DNA of 64,000 nt from Tsuneonella deserti (GCF_014644315.1 NZ_BMKL01000001.1:507001-571000), one strand, 5' to 3'. Counted from the first letter of the stretch, positions 43,876-56,757 are shown. Program-made: numbers and translations. The notes: generated by a model not told the origin, from the sequence alone.

Positions 43876-46761
43876 TTATTCCCCGCTACTGACACCGGTG
43901 TCAACGGGCAGGTACGTGATCGGCAGGCCCAGCTTCGCGAGCTGGCCGTCGATCACCTTGCGGTCGCCCACCACCACGATCGTCAGGTCGTCCCCGCCGA
44001 GATACGTCCTGGCCGCGGTATCGATCGCGCCCGTCTTCACCGCGCGGTAGGTCTCCGGCAGCTTGGTGTAGTAGTCGTCCGGCCGCCCGCGCGCCTGCAG
44101 GTCGAGCAATGCCCGCAGGACCTGTGCGTTCGTCTGGAAGCGGTTGGGCAAGCCGCGGATATTGCCATCGGTCACGCGGTTGAACTCGGTCGCGTCGACG
44201 CCTTTGCCGCCGCCAGCGAACTGGCTCATCGCGTCGAGGATCAGGGCGATGGAATCACCCGTGCGGTCGGACTGGACCGGCGCGCTCAGGGTGAACAGTC
44301 GCTGCCCTTGCGGAGCGGTGACCCCGGTGCGCACCCCGTAGCTCCAGCCTTTCTCCTCGCGGATCAGCAGGTTGAGCCGCGAGAGGAAGCCATCGCCGAG
44401 CACCTCGTTGGCCAGGTCGAGCGATTCCAGGCCGGCGGTCCGGCCCGTCACGGGCAGCAAATGCCCGGCGTAGATGACCGACTGCGGCGAGTTCGGCCGG
44501 TCGATCACGACCAGCCGCTTCTGCCCCGAAGGGGTCGGAGCGGTCAGATTCTTGGCAGGCGCTGCGCCCTCCGGCGCCGTCCACTTGCCGAAGGCGCGCT
44601 CGAGCTGCGGGAGGAGCTCGGCCATCGCGACGTCGCCCACCACCGTGATCCGCGCGGTATCGGGACGGAGCCAGCGGCGGGCCTCGGTCGCGAGGCCCTC
44701 AGCGGTCACTTGCGAAACCGCCGCGGTCGTTCCGAGCGCGCCGACCGTGCCGTAGGGGTGGTCCGGCCCGTAAACGAGCGGAGCCAGCGCCCGCGCGGCA
44801 AGACCCTGCGGCGAAGCCAGCTGCTGCGAGATGTCGGCCAGCCGCTGGTTCTTCAACCGCGCCACGTCGTCCGGGCGGAATGCCGGGTTCAGGACGATGT
44901 CCGCCATCAGATCGAGCGAAGGCGCCAGGTTGGCGGAAAGCGCGGACAGGATCACGTCATCATAGTCGAGCGAAGTGCCGGTCGAAATATCCGCGCCCAG
45001 CCGTTCCTGGTCCTCGGCGATGCGGGTGGCGTCGCGGGTCGTGGTGCCTTCTTCCAGCGCCTTGACCATCAGCGAATGGACCCCGGCGCGCGCCGCGCCA
45101 TCGGCCGCGTAGCCCGCATCGAAACGCAGATCGACGATGACCTTGGGGATCGCGGTGCGCCGGGCGAGCTGGACGGGAATGCCGTTGGAAAGGGTCGCGC
45201 GTTCGATAGCGGGGAAAGTCAGCTCTCCGACGTCCGCGACGGGCGGAATTGCGATCGGCGGCGATTTCGCGATTGGCGGCGCGGGTTTGCGGGCATCGGG
45301 CGCGGGGGCGGGAAGGGTATCCTCATCGCCCCAGCCGCCCATCTTGGCGCCATCTTCGGTCCGCGTGCCGGGGACGACGGCCAGCTTGAGCGGCGGGCGC
45401 GTCAACCAGCGCTGCATGGCGTCGCGCACCTGGGCCGGAGTCAGCGCGGCAATGGCCTCGAGCTGTTTCTTGTAGTTTGCCGGATCGTCCGAATAGAGCA
45501 GTCCCTCGGCAAGGGTCGCGCCTTTCCCTCCGAAACCGCCGACTTCCTCGAGCGCGCCGATCTGGCCGGAAACGATCTGGGTAGCTGCGCGAACCACTTC
45601 ATCGGCGGTGGGGCCGGTGGCCACGAAGTCGCCAATGACCTTCTCGAAGGCTGCTTCCGCCGCGGCACGATCGATCCCCGGCTTCACGTCCAGATCCGCC
45701 TGGAGGAAGCTGAGCTTTTCATGTTGCTGGTTTCCGGCCGAGACGCGAACCGCCAGCTCGTCACCGCGCACCAGTTGGTTGTCGAGACGCGAACTCGCCA
45801 GACCACCGAGAATGTAGAGGCCAACCGCCAATGCAGGCGCATCGGCATCATTGATGCCAGGGCCGGTCCAGACGCGGCTGATCCGGGTCACGGGAACCTG
45901 GTCGGTCATTTCGCGCGTGACCGGCGCGGATAGTGAGACGACCGGCGCTTCGACTTGCTGGACTTCGGGGCCGCGGGGAATGTCGCCGAACCACTTTTCA
46001 ACCTTTGCGCGCGCGGTCGCGGTATCGATGTCGCCGGCAAGCGCCAGAACCACGTTGTTCGGGGCATAGTTGTCCCGGAACCAGGCGCGCACGTCGCTCA
46101 GGCTGGCGGCGTCGAGATCGGCCATCGAGCCGATCGTCGAGTGACGGTACGGATGGCCCACCGGCAGCAGCCCGTCGCCAATCGCATATTCGACCAGCCC
46201 GTACGGCTGGTTATCGCCCTGGCGCTTTTCGTTCTGCACCACGCCGCGCTGCTTATCGAGCTTGTCCTGCGTCACCGCGCCCAAGAGGTGACCCATCCGG
46301 TCCGCCTCCATCATCAAGGCCCGGTCTAGCGCGCCGGTAGGCACCGTCTCGACGTAGTTGGTGCGATCGTACCACGTCGAACCGTTGGTCGAGGTCGATC
46401 CCGCAGCTTCGAGCGGAATGTCGAAGTTCTCGACGTTTTCGCTCCCGCCGAACATCAGGTGTTCGAAAAGGTGAGCAAACCCGGTCCGCCCACGTGGCTC
46501 GTTCTTCGAGCCGACGCGGTAATAGAGGGTGACGCCGACGACCGGACTCTTGCGGTCGGTATGGACCAGGGTGGTCAGGCCATTGGCGAGAGTGAAACTT
46601 TCGTACGGTATCGAAACCTGGTCGACGAGTTGCGCAAGTGGCGCCGCGCCCGGCGCCGCGACCGGAGCAGGCGCGGTTGCGGCCAGCTCGGGCGCCGGTG
46701 CGGTGGCGCAGGCAGCGAGCGCAAGCGCGAGCAGGCTGGTCGAAGCGAAACGAGCGATCAT
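43876..46761 (-). CDS. M16 family zinc peptidase, lipoprotein
   Basis: A 961-residue M16 metallopeptidase. The N-terminus MIARFASTSLLALALAAC is a lipoprotein signal (Cys18), then comes an Ala/Pro linker. The first M16 domain has HLFEH (His97, Glu100, His101) in GFAHLFEHLMFGG and the downstream GVVQNEKRQ ligand region. A second M16 domain follows (from about 510), introduced by a Pro/Ala linker, without an intact zinc motif. It differs clearly from the first M16 protein at 1169. Attached to a membrane on the periplasmic side, it may degrade peptides. It starts 50 bp after the acylase gene stop. Confidence 0.92.
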   Translation of the reverse strand: MIARFASTSLLALALAACATAPAPELAATAPAPVAAPGAAPLAQLVDQVSIPYESFTLANGLTTLVHTDRKSPVVGVTLYYRVGSKNEPRGRTGFAHLFEHLMFGGSENVENFDIPLEAAGSTSTNGSTWYDRTNYVETVPTGALDRALMMEADRMGHLLGAVTQDKLDKQRGVVQNEKRQGDNQPYGLVEYAIGDGLLPVGHPYRHSTIGSMADLDAASLSDVRAWFRDNYAPNNVVLALAGDIDTATARAKVEKWFGDIPRGPEVQQVEAPVVSLSAPVTREMTDQVPVTRISRVWTGPGINDADAPALAVGLYILGGLASSRLDNQLVRGDELAVRVSAGNQQHEKLSFLQADLDVKPGIDRAAAEAAFEKVIGDFVATGPTADEVVRAATQIVSGQIGALEEVGGFGGKGATLAEGLLYSDDPANYKKQLEAIAALTPAQVRDAMQRWLTRPPLKLAVVPGTRTEDGAKMGGWGDEDTLPAPAPDARKPAPPIAKSPPIAIPPVADVGELTFPAIERATLSNGIPVQLARRTAIPKVIVDLRFDAGYAADGAARAGVHSLMVKALEEGTTTRDATRIAEDQERLGADISTGTSLDYDDVILSALSANLAPSLDLMADIVLNPAFRPDDVARLKNQRLADISQQLASPQGLAARALAPLVYGPDHPYGTVGALGTTAAVSQVTAEGLATEARRWLRPDTARITVVGDVAMAELLPQLERAFGKWTAPEGAAPAKNLTAPTPSGQKRLVVIDRPNSPQSVIYAGHLLPVTGRTAGLESLDLANEVLGDGFLSRLNLLIREEKGWSYGVRTGVTAPQGQRLFTLSAPVQSDRTGDSIALILDAMSQFAGGGKGVDATEFNRVTDGNIRGLPNRFQTNAQVLRALLDLQARGRPDDYYTKLPETYRAVKTGAIDTAARTYLGGDDLTIVVVGDRKVIDGQLAKLGLPITYLPVDTGVSSGE

Positions 46762-46811
46762 GTTGGTCCCCAGACAAAAATTCGGCAGAGCGATCGGTTG
46801 TCCGACTAATT

Positions 46812-48971
46812 TCAATCGGCGCGGTGAGTCACGAGCTTTCGACTAACGGCATTCGCCATCGTATCAGCGCGGGTGAAATGGACCGGCTTGAGCTTGTGCT
46901 GGATGAACAGGCCCGCCTGATCGGTGAAGTGTACGCTGCCGGGCCGGGTCGTGGCGGCCCCGAAGGGCTGGATCGACCGGCTCGCGACCGGCTTGCCGGG
47001 TGCCCACTCGATGAACATGACGAAGCTGTCCCCATGCTTGACCTTGAGCCGTCCATCCTCGTCGACGTCCCACAAAGTCGATGCGCGCAAGGTATCGCTG
47101 CCGCCGTCGAGCGGAAGGTCAACCGCAAATCGCCCCGGACCGCGGCGGAGGCGGAGGATGTCCTGCAGTGGGGGATCGAGGCGGCCAAAGTGCTCCATCA
47201 GGTGCGCACTTGCCGTGTCGAGCAATTCAAGCGGAGGAGTCGGCGGCTTGCCCGAGTAGTCATCGCCCATCGGCTTGCGCATGACCAGCACGGCCAGGGC
47301 ATCGGCGGCGCCGGCGCCATCCGCGTTGAGGTCCCAACTGGCCATCAATCGCTGTGCCGCCACGAGGCGGGGATTTCCGCGAACGTCCAGCGCTGCGATC
47401 CCGTCGAGCACCTTGCCTACGTAACCTGACCGCTCGTAGCCGGTATCGTACTTGATCCGCTGGAGTTCCGCCCGCCCGATGGGGTTCGTGCCATCGAGCA
47501 GCTTCTCGGCGCGGTAGGCGCGGTTAGTCATGCGCTGCTCCACGCCCATTTCGGGTGAGGCGCTGGCAGGCGGCAGGTTGCTACTCTTGCCCGCGGCGAC
47601 GAACGGGGTGTTGTTCGAATTGAACACGAAGCCGGATGCCGGGTTCACATAGTGCGGAAGGCGATCGAACGGCACCAGTCCGCGCCAGATAAGATCGCTG
47701 CGGTCGCCCGGCAGGATGCCGCGCCAGTCGGGGCCTTTTTGCCGCTGCGGGATGGCCGCATTGTACCAATAGGCGATCGTGCCGCTTCGGTCGGCATAGA
47801 TGAAGTTGGTCGATGGAACCGCCTGGCGGGCAAGGATACCCTCCCATTCGTCGTAAGTTCTCGCGCGATTGAGCGCGTAATAGGCGTCGAGAGTATCCAG
47901 CCGCCCCATCCCGCCATAGCGGAAAGCGAATGCGCCGCGGTCGTTGATGATGACGGGGCCGTGGACGCTGCGATAAACTTCGCGGCTGACCGGCAGCACC
48001 AGGGGGCCGATGCGAACCGGCAGCAGCACGGCCTTCTTCTGGAGCGGCAGCCACTTGCCGTCGAGGCGATAGCGGGTGCCGCTTGTGTCGAGCGACAGCT
48101 TGTACACGTCGACCATGTCGGGCTCGTTGACCGTGTTGGTCCAGCCAAGGTCTTCGTTGTGGCCGAGGAAGGGGAAGGGGCTGCCCGGGAAGGTTGCGCC
48201 CGCAAAATGCCAGCCTTCGTCGCTTTGAACCACCAGTTCGTACCACGCCACGCCTCCTTCCCATGGCTGGTGGCTGTTCGAAACGAGACGGGTTACTCCA
48301 TCATCGGAGCGGCCGGGGGCGATGGCGAAGGCGTTGGAACCGAGATTTGCTGCGCTCTCGCGGCCGGGCAGCGGACTGGCGTTCAGGCGCGGGCCGGGAT
48401 CGGGCAGCAGTGTCTCGCCCTTCACCAGCGGACCGATGACATTGTTAAGTCCGAAGAAGAAGGGCTGGCGCAACGCAAAGCCGGTTGCGATGTCTTCTCC
48501 ATTAAGCGGGAAAAGGCCGCCGAGCCGCACTTCGCCAGGATGCGCCGCGGCATAATCGTTGAGACCCGTGGCGTAGGCATCAAGCAACGCGCGGGTGCGC
48601 GGTTCGAGTTTCGCATACTGGCGGTTCACGGTTCCCCGCGCATCGAGCAGGGCAAGGACGTAATCGAACTGTGCCCCGTCCTGTCCGGCAAGCGCGCCAT
48701 AACGCCCGCGCGTCATCGCCGCGACATCCTGCAGGGTGCGGAAATCGTCCTCGGCGTGAGCCTGCGCCACGCCGTACGCCACGTCGGCGTCGGTCTTGCC
48801 ATAGATGTGCGGCACACCCCATTCGTCGCGCACGATCTCTGCTGTATAAGCGTGCGCGGGGGGAGCCTTGCCGGCCCGAGCGAGCAGCGGTTCCCACACC
48901 ATCAGGCCGACCAGCGCTGCCAGCGCCAGCAGCAGCACGCCGACCGCAGCGCGGATTGCCCATGTGCGCAT
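46812..48971 (-). CDS. Penicillin acylase family (Ntn-hydrolase) protein
   Basis: A 719-residue periplasmic amidase precursor. After an N-terminal membrane segment (about 8-26) comes VRDEWGVPHIYGKTDADVAYG, the opening of the family's alpha chain. Autocatalytic cleavage is expected before Ser212 in NLGSNAFAIAPG, the N-terminal nucleophile of the beta chain; the following SNSHQPWEGGVAWYELVVQ and GHNEDLGWTNTVNEPD match the active-site surroundings. Family members cleave beta-lactam side chains or N-acyl-homoserine lactones, so quorum quenching is possible. The start at 48971 has GGGAG upstream; ATG 49001 would add ten residues. Confidence 0.9.
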   Translation of the reverse strand: MRTWAIRAAVGVLLLALAALVGLMVWEPLLARAGKAPPAHAYTAEIVRDEWGVPHIYGKTDADVAYGVAQAHAEDDFRTLQDVAAMTRGRYGALAGQDGAQFDYVLALLDARGTVNRQYAKLEPRTRALLDAYATGLNDYAAAHPGEVRLGGLFPLNGEDIATGFALRQPFFFGLNNVIGPLVKGETLLPDPGPRLNASPLPGRESAANLGSNAFAIAPGRSDDGVTRLVSNSHQPWEGGVAWYELVVQSDEGWHFAGATFPGSPFPFLGHNEDLGWTNTVNEPDMVDVYKLSLDTSGTRYRLDGKWLPLQKKAVLLPVRIGPLVLPVSREVYRSVHGPVIINDRGAFAFRYGGMGRLDTLDAYYALNRARTYDEWEGILARQAVPSTNFIYADRSGTIAYWYNAAIPQRQKGPDWRGILPGDRSDLIWRGLVPFDRLPHYVNPASGFVFNSNNTPFVAAGKSSNLPPASASPEMGVEQRMTNRAYRAEKLLDGTNPIGRAELQRIKYDTGYERSGYVGKVLDGIAALDVRGNPRLVAAQRLMASWDLNADGAGAADALAVLVMRKPMGDDYSGKPPTPPLELLDTASAHLMEHFGRLDPPLQDILRLRRGPGRFAVDLPLDGGSDTLRASTLWDVDEDGRLKVKHGDSFVMFIEWAPGKPVASRSIQPFGAATTRPGSVHFTDQAGLFIQHKLKPVHFTRADTMANAVSRKLVTHRAD

Positions 48972-49060
48972 TGCGTATTTCTCCCGTCCCACAACCGCCA
49001 TAGCGGGCGGGAAAATCGTTGCAACCGGGCCTTGCCGGGGGGTGGGCTGCGACCCACCTA

Positions 49061-49127
49061 CTTGAACAATACACCGGCAAACCGGGAAAAAATTGCCAGC
49101 GAGGGTTGTGTTGCATTTGCGCAACAC
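49061..49127 (+). promoter_or_regulatory. Possible heat-shock promoter region and inverted repeat before clpB
   Basis: CTTGAA at 49061-49066 matches the -35 core of RpoH promoters, but a CCCCAT-type -10 at the right distance is not clear. Farther on, GTGTTGC (49108) and GCAACAC (49121) form an inverted repeat with a 6-bp spacer ending 31 bp before the clpB ATG. It does not match CIRCE. It could be an operator or a leader hairpin. Confidence 0.35.
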
Positions 49128-49158
49128 CATCTCGGACGGGAAGAGTGAGGGAGCAGTC

Positions 49159-51738
<2,580 letters not shown>

Positions 51739-51741
51739 GCC

Positions 51742-51773
51742 AAAAAAAAGGGCGGCCCCGGGGCCGCCCTTTT
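51742..51773. terminator. Bidirectional terminator between clpB and a TBDR gene
   Basis: AAAAGGGCGGCCCC and GGGGCCGCCCTTTT form a perfect 28-bp palindrome (51746-51773) with A- and T-runs at the ends. It lies 7 bp after the clpB stop and 20 bp after the stop of the convergent TBDR gene, so it can end transcripts from both sides. Confidence 0.9.
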
Positions 51774-51793
51774 CATTTCAGGTTCGCGATGGA

Positions 51794-54700
51794 TCAGAAG
51801 GTCTTGTTGACCGACACCGCGAAACGGCGACCGAAGGCATCGTTGATCGAGCCCGGGATGAGGTAGCCATAATAAGCCTGGCCGATGCGATCGAACAGGT
51901 TGCTCACCGAGAACGTGAACCGGAAGTCGTCCTGGACGTCGAAGTACACGCTCGCATTCACGGTCGCGTAGCCCTTGTACGCCTGGATCTCGCGGACAGC
52001 CTCGGTGCGCGAAGCGATCTGCTTGCCCACGATGTTGGTCGAGATCGAGGTGCCCCAGTCGTCGTTCCAATAGCGGAAGTTCACCTGGCCGGCGAACTTC
52101 GGATCGCCGAACACGCCATCGCTCCGCGTCGGCGCCACACCGGTGGTGTCGATCAGGCGGCGGCGAACGTAGAGGCCCGTGCCGCCGATCTCGAACTTCG
52201 AGTCACTCGACAGGAACGGCGCGTCGAGGATCCAGTCGAATCCACCCTGGATGCCGGAGAAGAAGATCCGGTTTCCATTGATGAACTGGCTGGTGACCGC
52301 CGGGTTGGCCGCGTCATACGGAACCTGCCCCGTCGCGTCGCGACGGATCAGAGAGCAGAACGCGTTGCCGTTTGCCGGATCGCTTGCATCGAAGTTCTCG
52401 TTGTCGAAGCAGGCGGAGGCGATCTGCGCCACAGACAGCTGCGTGATCGGCTTCGTGATGTTGATCCGCACGTAATCGACGCTCGCCACGAAGTTCCTGA
52501 GGAACCGCGGACGCAGCACGGCCCCGAAGGTATAGCTGTTGGCCACTTCGTTATCGAGGTTCGGGTTGCCGCCCGACAGGCCGGGAACGGTGGCCTGCGA
52601 AGCCTGCAACGGCGTCGCGGTCGGGTACTTGGCCAGGAACGCCTCGCAGTTCCGGTTCCGCGTTTCCGGGGCCGGTCCGGCGTTGCGGTTGCCGGCCGAG
52701 CAGAGATCCGGGACGTTCGTGAACGTCGGCGAGATCGGCAGGAACAGCTCGGTGATCGCCGGCGCGCGGAACGACTTGGTGTAGTTGCCGCGGAAGGTGA
52801 TGTCCGGGATCGGCGAGAACAGGCCGCCAGCGGCCCACGAGAAGAAGCCGCCGTTGACGGTGTTGTCGACGTAGCGGCCACGCCCAAACGCCTCGAGGCG
52901 GTTGATGAAGCCAATCCCGTTGCTGGGGGTAATCAGCGGCACGTTCACTTCGCCGAATACTTCGTCGACGTTGTACGAGCCGGACACCGGACCGATGGCC
53001 ACCGAACGGCCAAGACCCTGCTGCTGGAACTCGCTCGGCGTGAAGCTGGCCGCCTCGCGGCGGTGCTCATAGCCGGCGCTCAGACCGACGCTGTTGCCGA
53101 AGATGTCGAACGGGCTGCCCGAAACCGTCGCCAGGAAGTCATCCTGCTCGAGCTTGGAAACCGTCCGGCTCTCCTGGATGACGTAGGCCCGTGCGGCGGG
53201 ATCGGACAGGCCTTCACCCAGCAGGTTGAGCGGAACGCAGTTGGCATCCGCCACGGGAGTGCCGCCGGGCGCGGCATAGCCACCGCCGGTGGTCTTCGCC
53301 GTGGTGCAGACGATCTGTCCGCCCACCGACGCCACGTTCACAGCGTTGATGAAGTTCTGGCGGTTGATGTCCTGGCCGACGTCGGTGATGCGGTTGCGAC
53401 CGAAGTTCGCGCTGACCTCGTAGTTGAACTCGCGTCCGTTGAAGAGGTTGAAGTCGCCGCGAACACCGGCGACCCCGCGATAAAGCCGGGTCTTGGAGTA
53501 GCCGGTCAGGTCGGCGAGATCGGCCGAGGCCCGGCTGACCTGGAACAGCGAAACGCCGCGCGAAACCAACAGGTCGCGCGCCTGGGTGGTCAGGAACGGC
53601 GAATTCACCGAGAAGGTGAGCGGGCCGTTCGCTCCGCCGAACAGGTTCGAGTTGAAGGAGGGCTGCTGCACCAGCTCGTCGCCGCGCGAGGTGTAGTAGG
53701 TTCCTTCCAGAAAGAAGGTCAGCGCCGGGGCGAGTTCCCAGGTCACGAAGCCGTTCGCGATGTCGCGCTTCAGGTCCGACGTGATCTGGCCGTAATCCGA
53801 AAAACGGAACGCGTTCGGGTCGCCGCCGCTGCCGTAGATGCCCGGGAACGCGATGCCGCGGTCGAAGGGGACCAGGTTGCCATTGCTGTCGAACTGGAAG
53901 TTGTATGCGGTGCCCGCGCCCCCGGCAGTGGCCGTGATGAGGCCGCCGCCCGTGAGGTATGGAATGGTGATGTCGCGGGCCAGGATGGTGCCCGGGATAT
54001 CGTCGGTCGCGGTGCCATCGAACGGAATGGTCGTGTTGATGCGGCCGTCGTTGATCGAGGTGATGCCCGTGCGTCCGATCAGCGCGGCAGCCTGGGCCTC
54101 CGTCGGATTGGTCACGTTGCCCAGGTTGTCGCGGTAGAAGTCGCGCGCGTTCTGGAGGATGCCCTCGCTGCGGTCGCGCGAGTACGAAAGGGTGACGTTC
54201 AGTGCATCGTCGAGGAAGTTCTTACCCACGACGGCAGTGCCGTTGTAGCGGAAGCCATCGCCGCGCTCGGTCACGCCGGCGGTTGCCTGGAGGTCCACGC
54301 CGTCGAACTTGGTGTTGAGCACCACGTTGACCACGCCGGAGATCGCGTCGGAACCATAGACGGGCGCGCCGCCGACCGAAACGATGTCGACCCGCTCGGT
54401 AAGGGCGGTCGGGATGACGTTGAGGTCGACTTGGGTACCGGCAGAGGCCTGGTTGAACAGGGTCGCCACGTTCGATGACACGAAACGCCGGCCGTTGACG
54501 AGGGTGAGCGTGCGGTTGGAGCCGAGGCCGTAGTTGTTGACGAAGTTAACACCCTGGCCGAACGAACCCTGCGCGCCGTTCGGGGTGACCGAACCGCGGA
54601 TCGCGGGGCCTTCGTTCAGTGCGTCGGCGACGTTGGTGATCGCGCGCTCGTTGATGTACTGGCTGCTGATGACCTGGGTCGGTTCGGCGCTATCGTAATC

Positions 54701-54928
54701 CGGGCGACGGATACGGCTGCCGGTGACGACGATCAGACCATCCGCGGAATCGCGCCCGTCAGCTTCGGTCTGTACGCCGTCGGGATTGTTCTCCAGCGGG
54801 CGGTCGGCCTCTTCGGTAGGCGCGGGGGCGTCCTGAGCGATGGCGGGCACCGCGATGATGCCAGCAGCCACGATCGTGGCGACCAGCGAAGTTGATCCGC
54901 GCAGGGCGGCCTTTGCAAAAACTTTCAC
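51794..54928 (-). CDS. TonB-dependent receptor
   Basis: A 1044-residue outer-membrane receptor. The signal peptide MKVFAKAALRGSTSLVATIV to IAVPAIA is followed by an acidic linker, a TonB-box-like region DGLIVVTGSRIRRP, the plug with NRTLTLVNGRRFV and GSDAISGVVNVVLN, and a barrel ending RRFAVSVNKTF with the C-terminal Phe insertion signal. The plug motif set matches the large sphingomonad receptors with peptide- or carbohydrate-like ligands rather than classical siderophore receptors. It lies 228 bp downstream of the TPR-sulfotransferase on the same strand and may have its own promoter in that gap, where no strong element was found. Confidence 0.93.
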   Translation of the reverse strand: MKVFAKAALRGSTSLVATIVAAGIIAVPAIAQDAPAPTEEADRPLENNPDGVQTEADGRDSADGLIVVTGSRIRRPDYDSAEPTQVISSQYINERAITNVADALNEGPAIRGSVTPNGAQGSFGQGVNFVNNYGLGSNRTLTLVNGRRFVSSNVATLFNQASAGTQVDLNVIPTALTERVDIVSVGGAPVYGSDAISGVVNVVLNTKFDGVDLQATAGVTERGDGFRYNGTAVVGKNFLDDALNVTLSYSRDRSEGILQNARDFYRDNLGNVTNPTEAQAAALIGRTGITSINDGRINTTIPFDGTATDDIPGTILARDITIPYLTGGGLITATAGGAGTAYNFQFDSNGNLVPFDRGIAFPGIYGSGGDPNAFRFSDYGQITSDLKRDIANGFVTWELAPALTFFLEGTYYTSRGDELVQQPSFNSNLFGGANGPLTFSVNSPFLTTQARDLLVSRGVSLFQVSRASADLADLTGYSKTRLYRGVAGVRGDFNLFNGREFNYEVSANFGRNRITDVGQDINRQNFINAVNVASVGGQIVCTTAKTTGGGYAAPGGTPVADANCVPLNLLGEGLSDPAARAYVIQESRTVSKLEQDDFLATVSGSPFDIFGNSVGLSAGYEHRREAASFTPSEFQQQGLGRSVAIGPVSGSYNVDEVFGEVNVPLITPSNGIGFINRLEAFGRGRYVDNTVNGGFFSWAAGGLFSPIPDITFRGNYTKSFRAPAITELFLPISPTFTNVPDLCSAGNRNAGPAPETRNRNCEAFLAKYPTATPLQASQATVPGLSGGNPNLDNEVANSYTFGAVLRPRFLRNFVASVDYVRINITKPITQLSVAQIASACFDNENFDASDPANGNAFCSLIRRDATGQVPYDAANPAVTSQFINGNRIFFSGIQGGFDWILDAPFLSSDSKFEIGGTGLYVRRRLIDTTGVAPTRSDGVFGDPKFAGQVNFRYWNDDWGTSISTNIVGKQIASRTEAVREIQAYKGYATVNASVYFDVQDDFRFTFSVSNLFDRIGQAYYGYLIPGSINDAFGRRFAVSVNKTF

Positions 54929-55156
54929 TGTGATTGTTCCTTGACCCTGGGGCTGTGGAATCAGCCGCTATCTTTTTCGGTTGAAGTTCATAGCGATGGA
55001 TGCGGTCCGGCCGGTGGGTGGACCGACATTCGTCCATGAACGGAACGGCTCGGTTTTCAACCGCAACCCCTACCGTGCGTTCTATTTGCCGGATACCGTG
55101 TTCAGATTGTCACACGCATTTATCAATATCGTGGGCCAAAAGGGCGATGCGCGCAC

Positions 55157-56746
55157 CTAGTCCCGCGCCAAAGGACCCAGAACGTCGCGCAACGGACCAA
55201 GCCATTCGGCATAGGGCCGCCATACGTCCACGCCGTCGCGGTTCAGCGGACGGCGGACCTGCTCGCTGCTCGGCGTTCGCACGATCCGGTCCAGCCGGTG
55301 AAATTCCAGAATGGAATCGTCCCAAGGCAGGCCCAGTTGCTCGAGGACGGGCGCAATCTGCGCTTTGGGATCGCCGATCAGCGCAGCGTAGTCGACGTGG
55401 GCGACCATCCCCGGCGCAACGGCATCGAAGTGGTTCATCAATCGCACGTTGTCACGGTAGTTGCGGCCTACGTCCTCCAGGGTGAAGGAGGCCGCGTGCG
55501 CGTTGGTGAACGACTGCGTAAAGTTGGAAAAGCAGCAGTCCATCGCGTCGCGCCGGATGTCGATGAACCGCGCCTGGGGAAGGATCCGGCGGATGAAGAG
55601 TATGTTGCTCCAGTTCTGAGGCAACTTGTCGATGAAGAAGGGGCGCGTCGTTTTGCGGTGGAGCCTTGCGCGCTCAAGGTAATCGCGCCCCATCATCTGC
55701 GCTTGCTGGTCCGGGATGGATGCGATCGCTTCCGTTACCGCGACCTTGCCGCGGCGGGTGGCCATCTCGATGAATGTGCGCAGGATGGCCGGGATATAGG
55801 GCAGCTCTCCCACTGGCTCGATCTGGGGATGGCTGCCCAGCATCTGCTCCAGCAGCGTCGAACCCGACCTCGGCAGCGACACGATGAATATGGGCCTTTC
55901 ATCGCCCACAGCATCGGTCGGCATCGCTTCGATGAACTGAGGCGTGACGATCCGTTCGACGTCGCCGATCTCGTCGCTCAACTGGCTCGCGTCGTACTGA
56001 AGGCTTTCAGCGCGCAGACGGTTGCCCTGCTCATAATGCGCGAATGCTTCGCGGTACTCGCCGCGGTCGTGATGCGCACGGGCGAGGGCGAACTCGAGCG
56101 GGGCGGAGTTGCGCACGTCGATCGCGATCGCGCGCTGTTGGCGCATGGTCTCGATGTCCTGTGCGTCGAGGACCGGCCGCTTGATGCTCGCAAGACCCCA
56201 CCACGCCTCTCCGAATTCGGGATCAACCTCGGTCGATCGGCGATAGGCGGCGATGGCTTCCTCCACCCGGCCCGCCGCGCGCAGGTAATGGCCGTACGAG
56301 ATCCACGCCGGCGGGAAATCGGGCTTGTCCCTCGTAAGGGCAGCCTGGAGCTCCAGCGCTTTGTCATTGTGGCCCAGCTTTTCATGCAGATTTGCCTGGA
56401 TGCCGCGCAGGATCGGATCGCCTTCCTCCTGCAGCATGGACTCCACCAGCTTCAGGGCCTGCGCTGGCCTCTCCTGCTGGGTCCACACCGATAGCAGGTC
56501 ACGCCTGACATCCCGGTCGGTTGTATCAGCTGCAAGCGCGCGGCGCAGGAAATGCTCGGCCTGGCCGAGGGCCCCCATCCGCAGGGCGACGTGGCCAAGC
56601 AAGGCTGTTCCACGCACTTCGCCGGGATAGCGGCGCAAATGCTCGATGAGCACCTGGGCCGCGGCGTCGTATTTGCCTTCCCGGGCAAGCAGTTGCGCCT
56701 GGGTGAGCAGGGGATAGCTGGTTATCGTGCCGGGAAACGTGGCCAT
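55157..56746 (-). CDS. TPR-repeat sulfotransferase family protein
   Basis: A 529-residue protein with no signal peptide. The N-terminal half (about 10-240) is made of TPR helices, such as AREGKYDAAAQVLIEHLRRY and RAAGRVEEAIAAYRRSTEVD. The C-terminal half is a PAPS-dependent sulfotransferase domain with the 5'-phosphosulfate loop PIFIVSLPRSGSTLLEQML (about 285-303) and a later RDAMDCCFSNFTQ that fits the 3'-phosphate-binding region. It would transfer sulfate from PAPS to an acceptor held by the TPR part. The start at 56746 lies 11 bp after the stop of the preceding sulfotransferase gene, so the two are probably co-transcribed. The acceptor is unknown. Confidence 0.88.
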   Translation of the reverse strand: MATFPGTITSYPLLTQAQLLAREGKYDAAAQVLIEHLRRYPGEVRGTALLGHVALRMGALGQAEHFLRRALAADTTDRDVRRDLLSVWTQQERPAQALKLVESMLQEEGDPILRGIQANLHEKLGHNDKALELQAALTRDKPDFPPAWISYGHYLRAAGRVEEAIAAYRRSTEVDPEFGEAWWGLASIKRPVLDAQDIETMRQQRAIAIDVRNSAPLEFALARAHHDRGEYREAFAHYEQGNRLRAESLQYDASQLSDEIGDVERIVTPQFIEAMPTDAVGDERPIFIVSLPRSGSTLLEQMLGSHPQIEPVGELPYIPAILRTFIEMATRRGKVAVTEAIASIPDQQAQMMGRDYLERARLHRKTTRPFFIDKLPQNWSNILFIRRILPQARFIDIRRDAMDCCFSNFTQSFTNAHAASFTLEDVGRNYRDNVRLMNHFDAVAPGMVAHVDYAALIGDPKAQIAPVLEQLGLPWDDSILEFHRLDRIVRTPSSEQVRRPLNRDGVDVWRPYAEWLGPLRDVLGPLARD

Positions 56747-56757
56747 GGCGGAAAAGC

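Noticed and set aside
49108..49127. CIRCE (HrcA) element before clpB
   Set aside because: The repeat arms and spacing differ from TTAGCACTC-N9-GAGTGCTAA.
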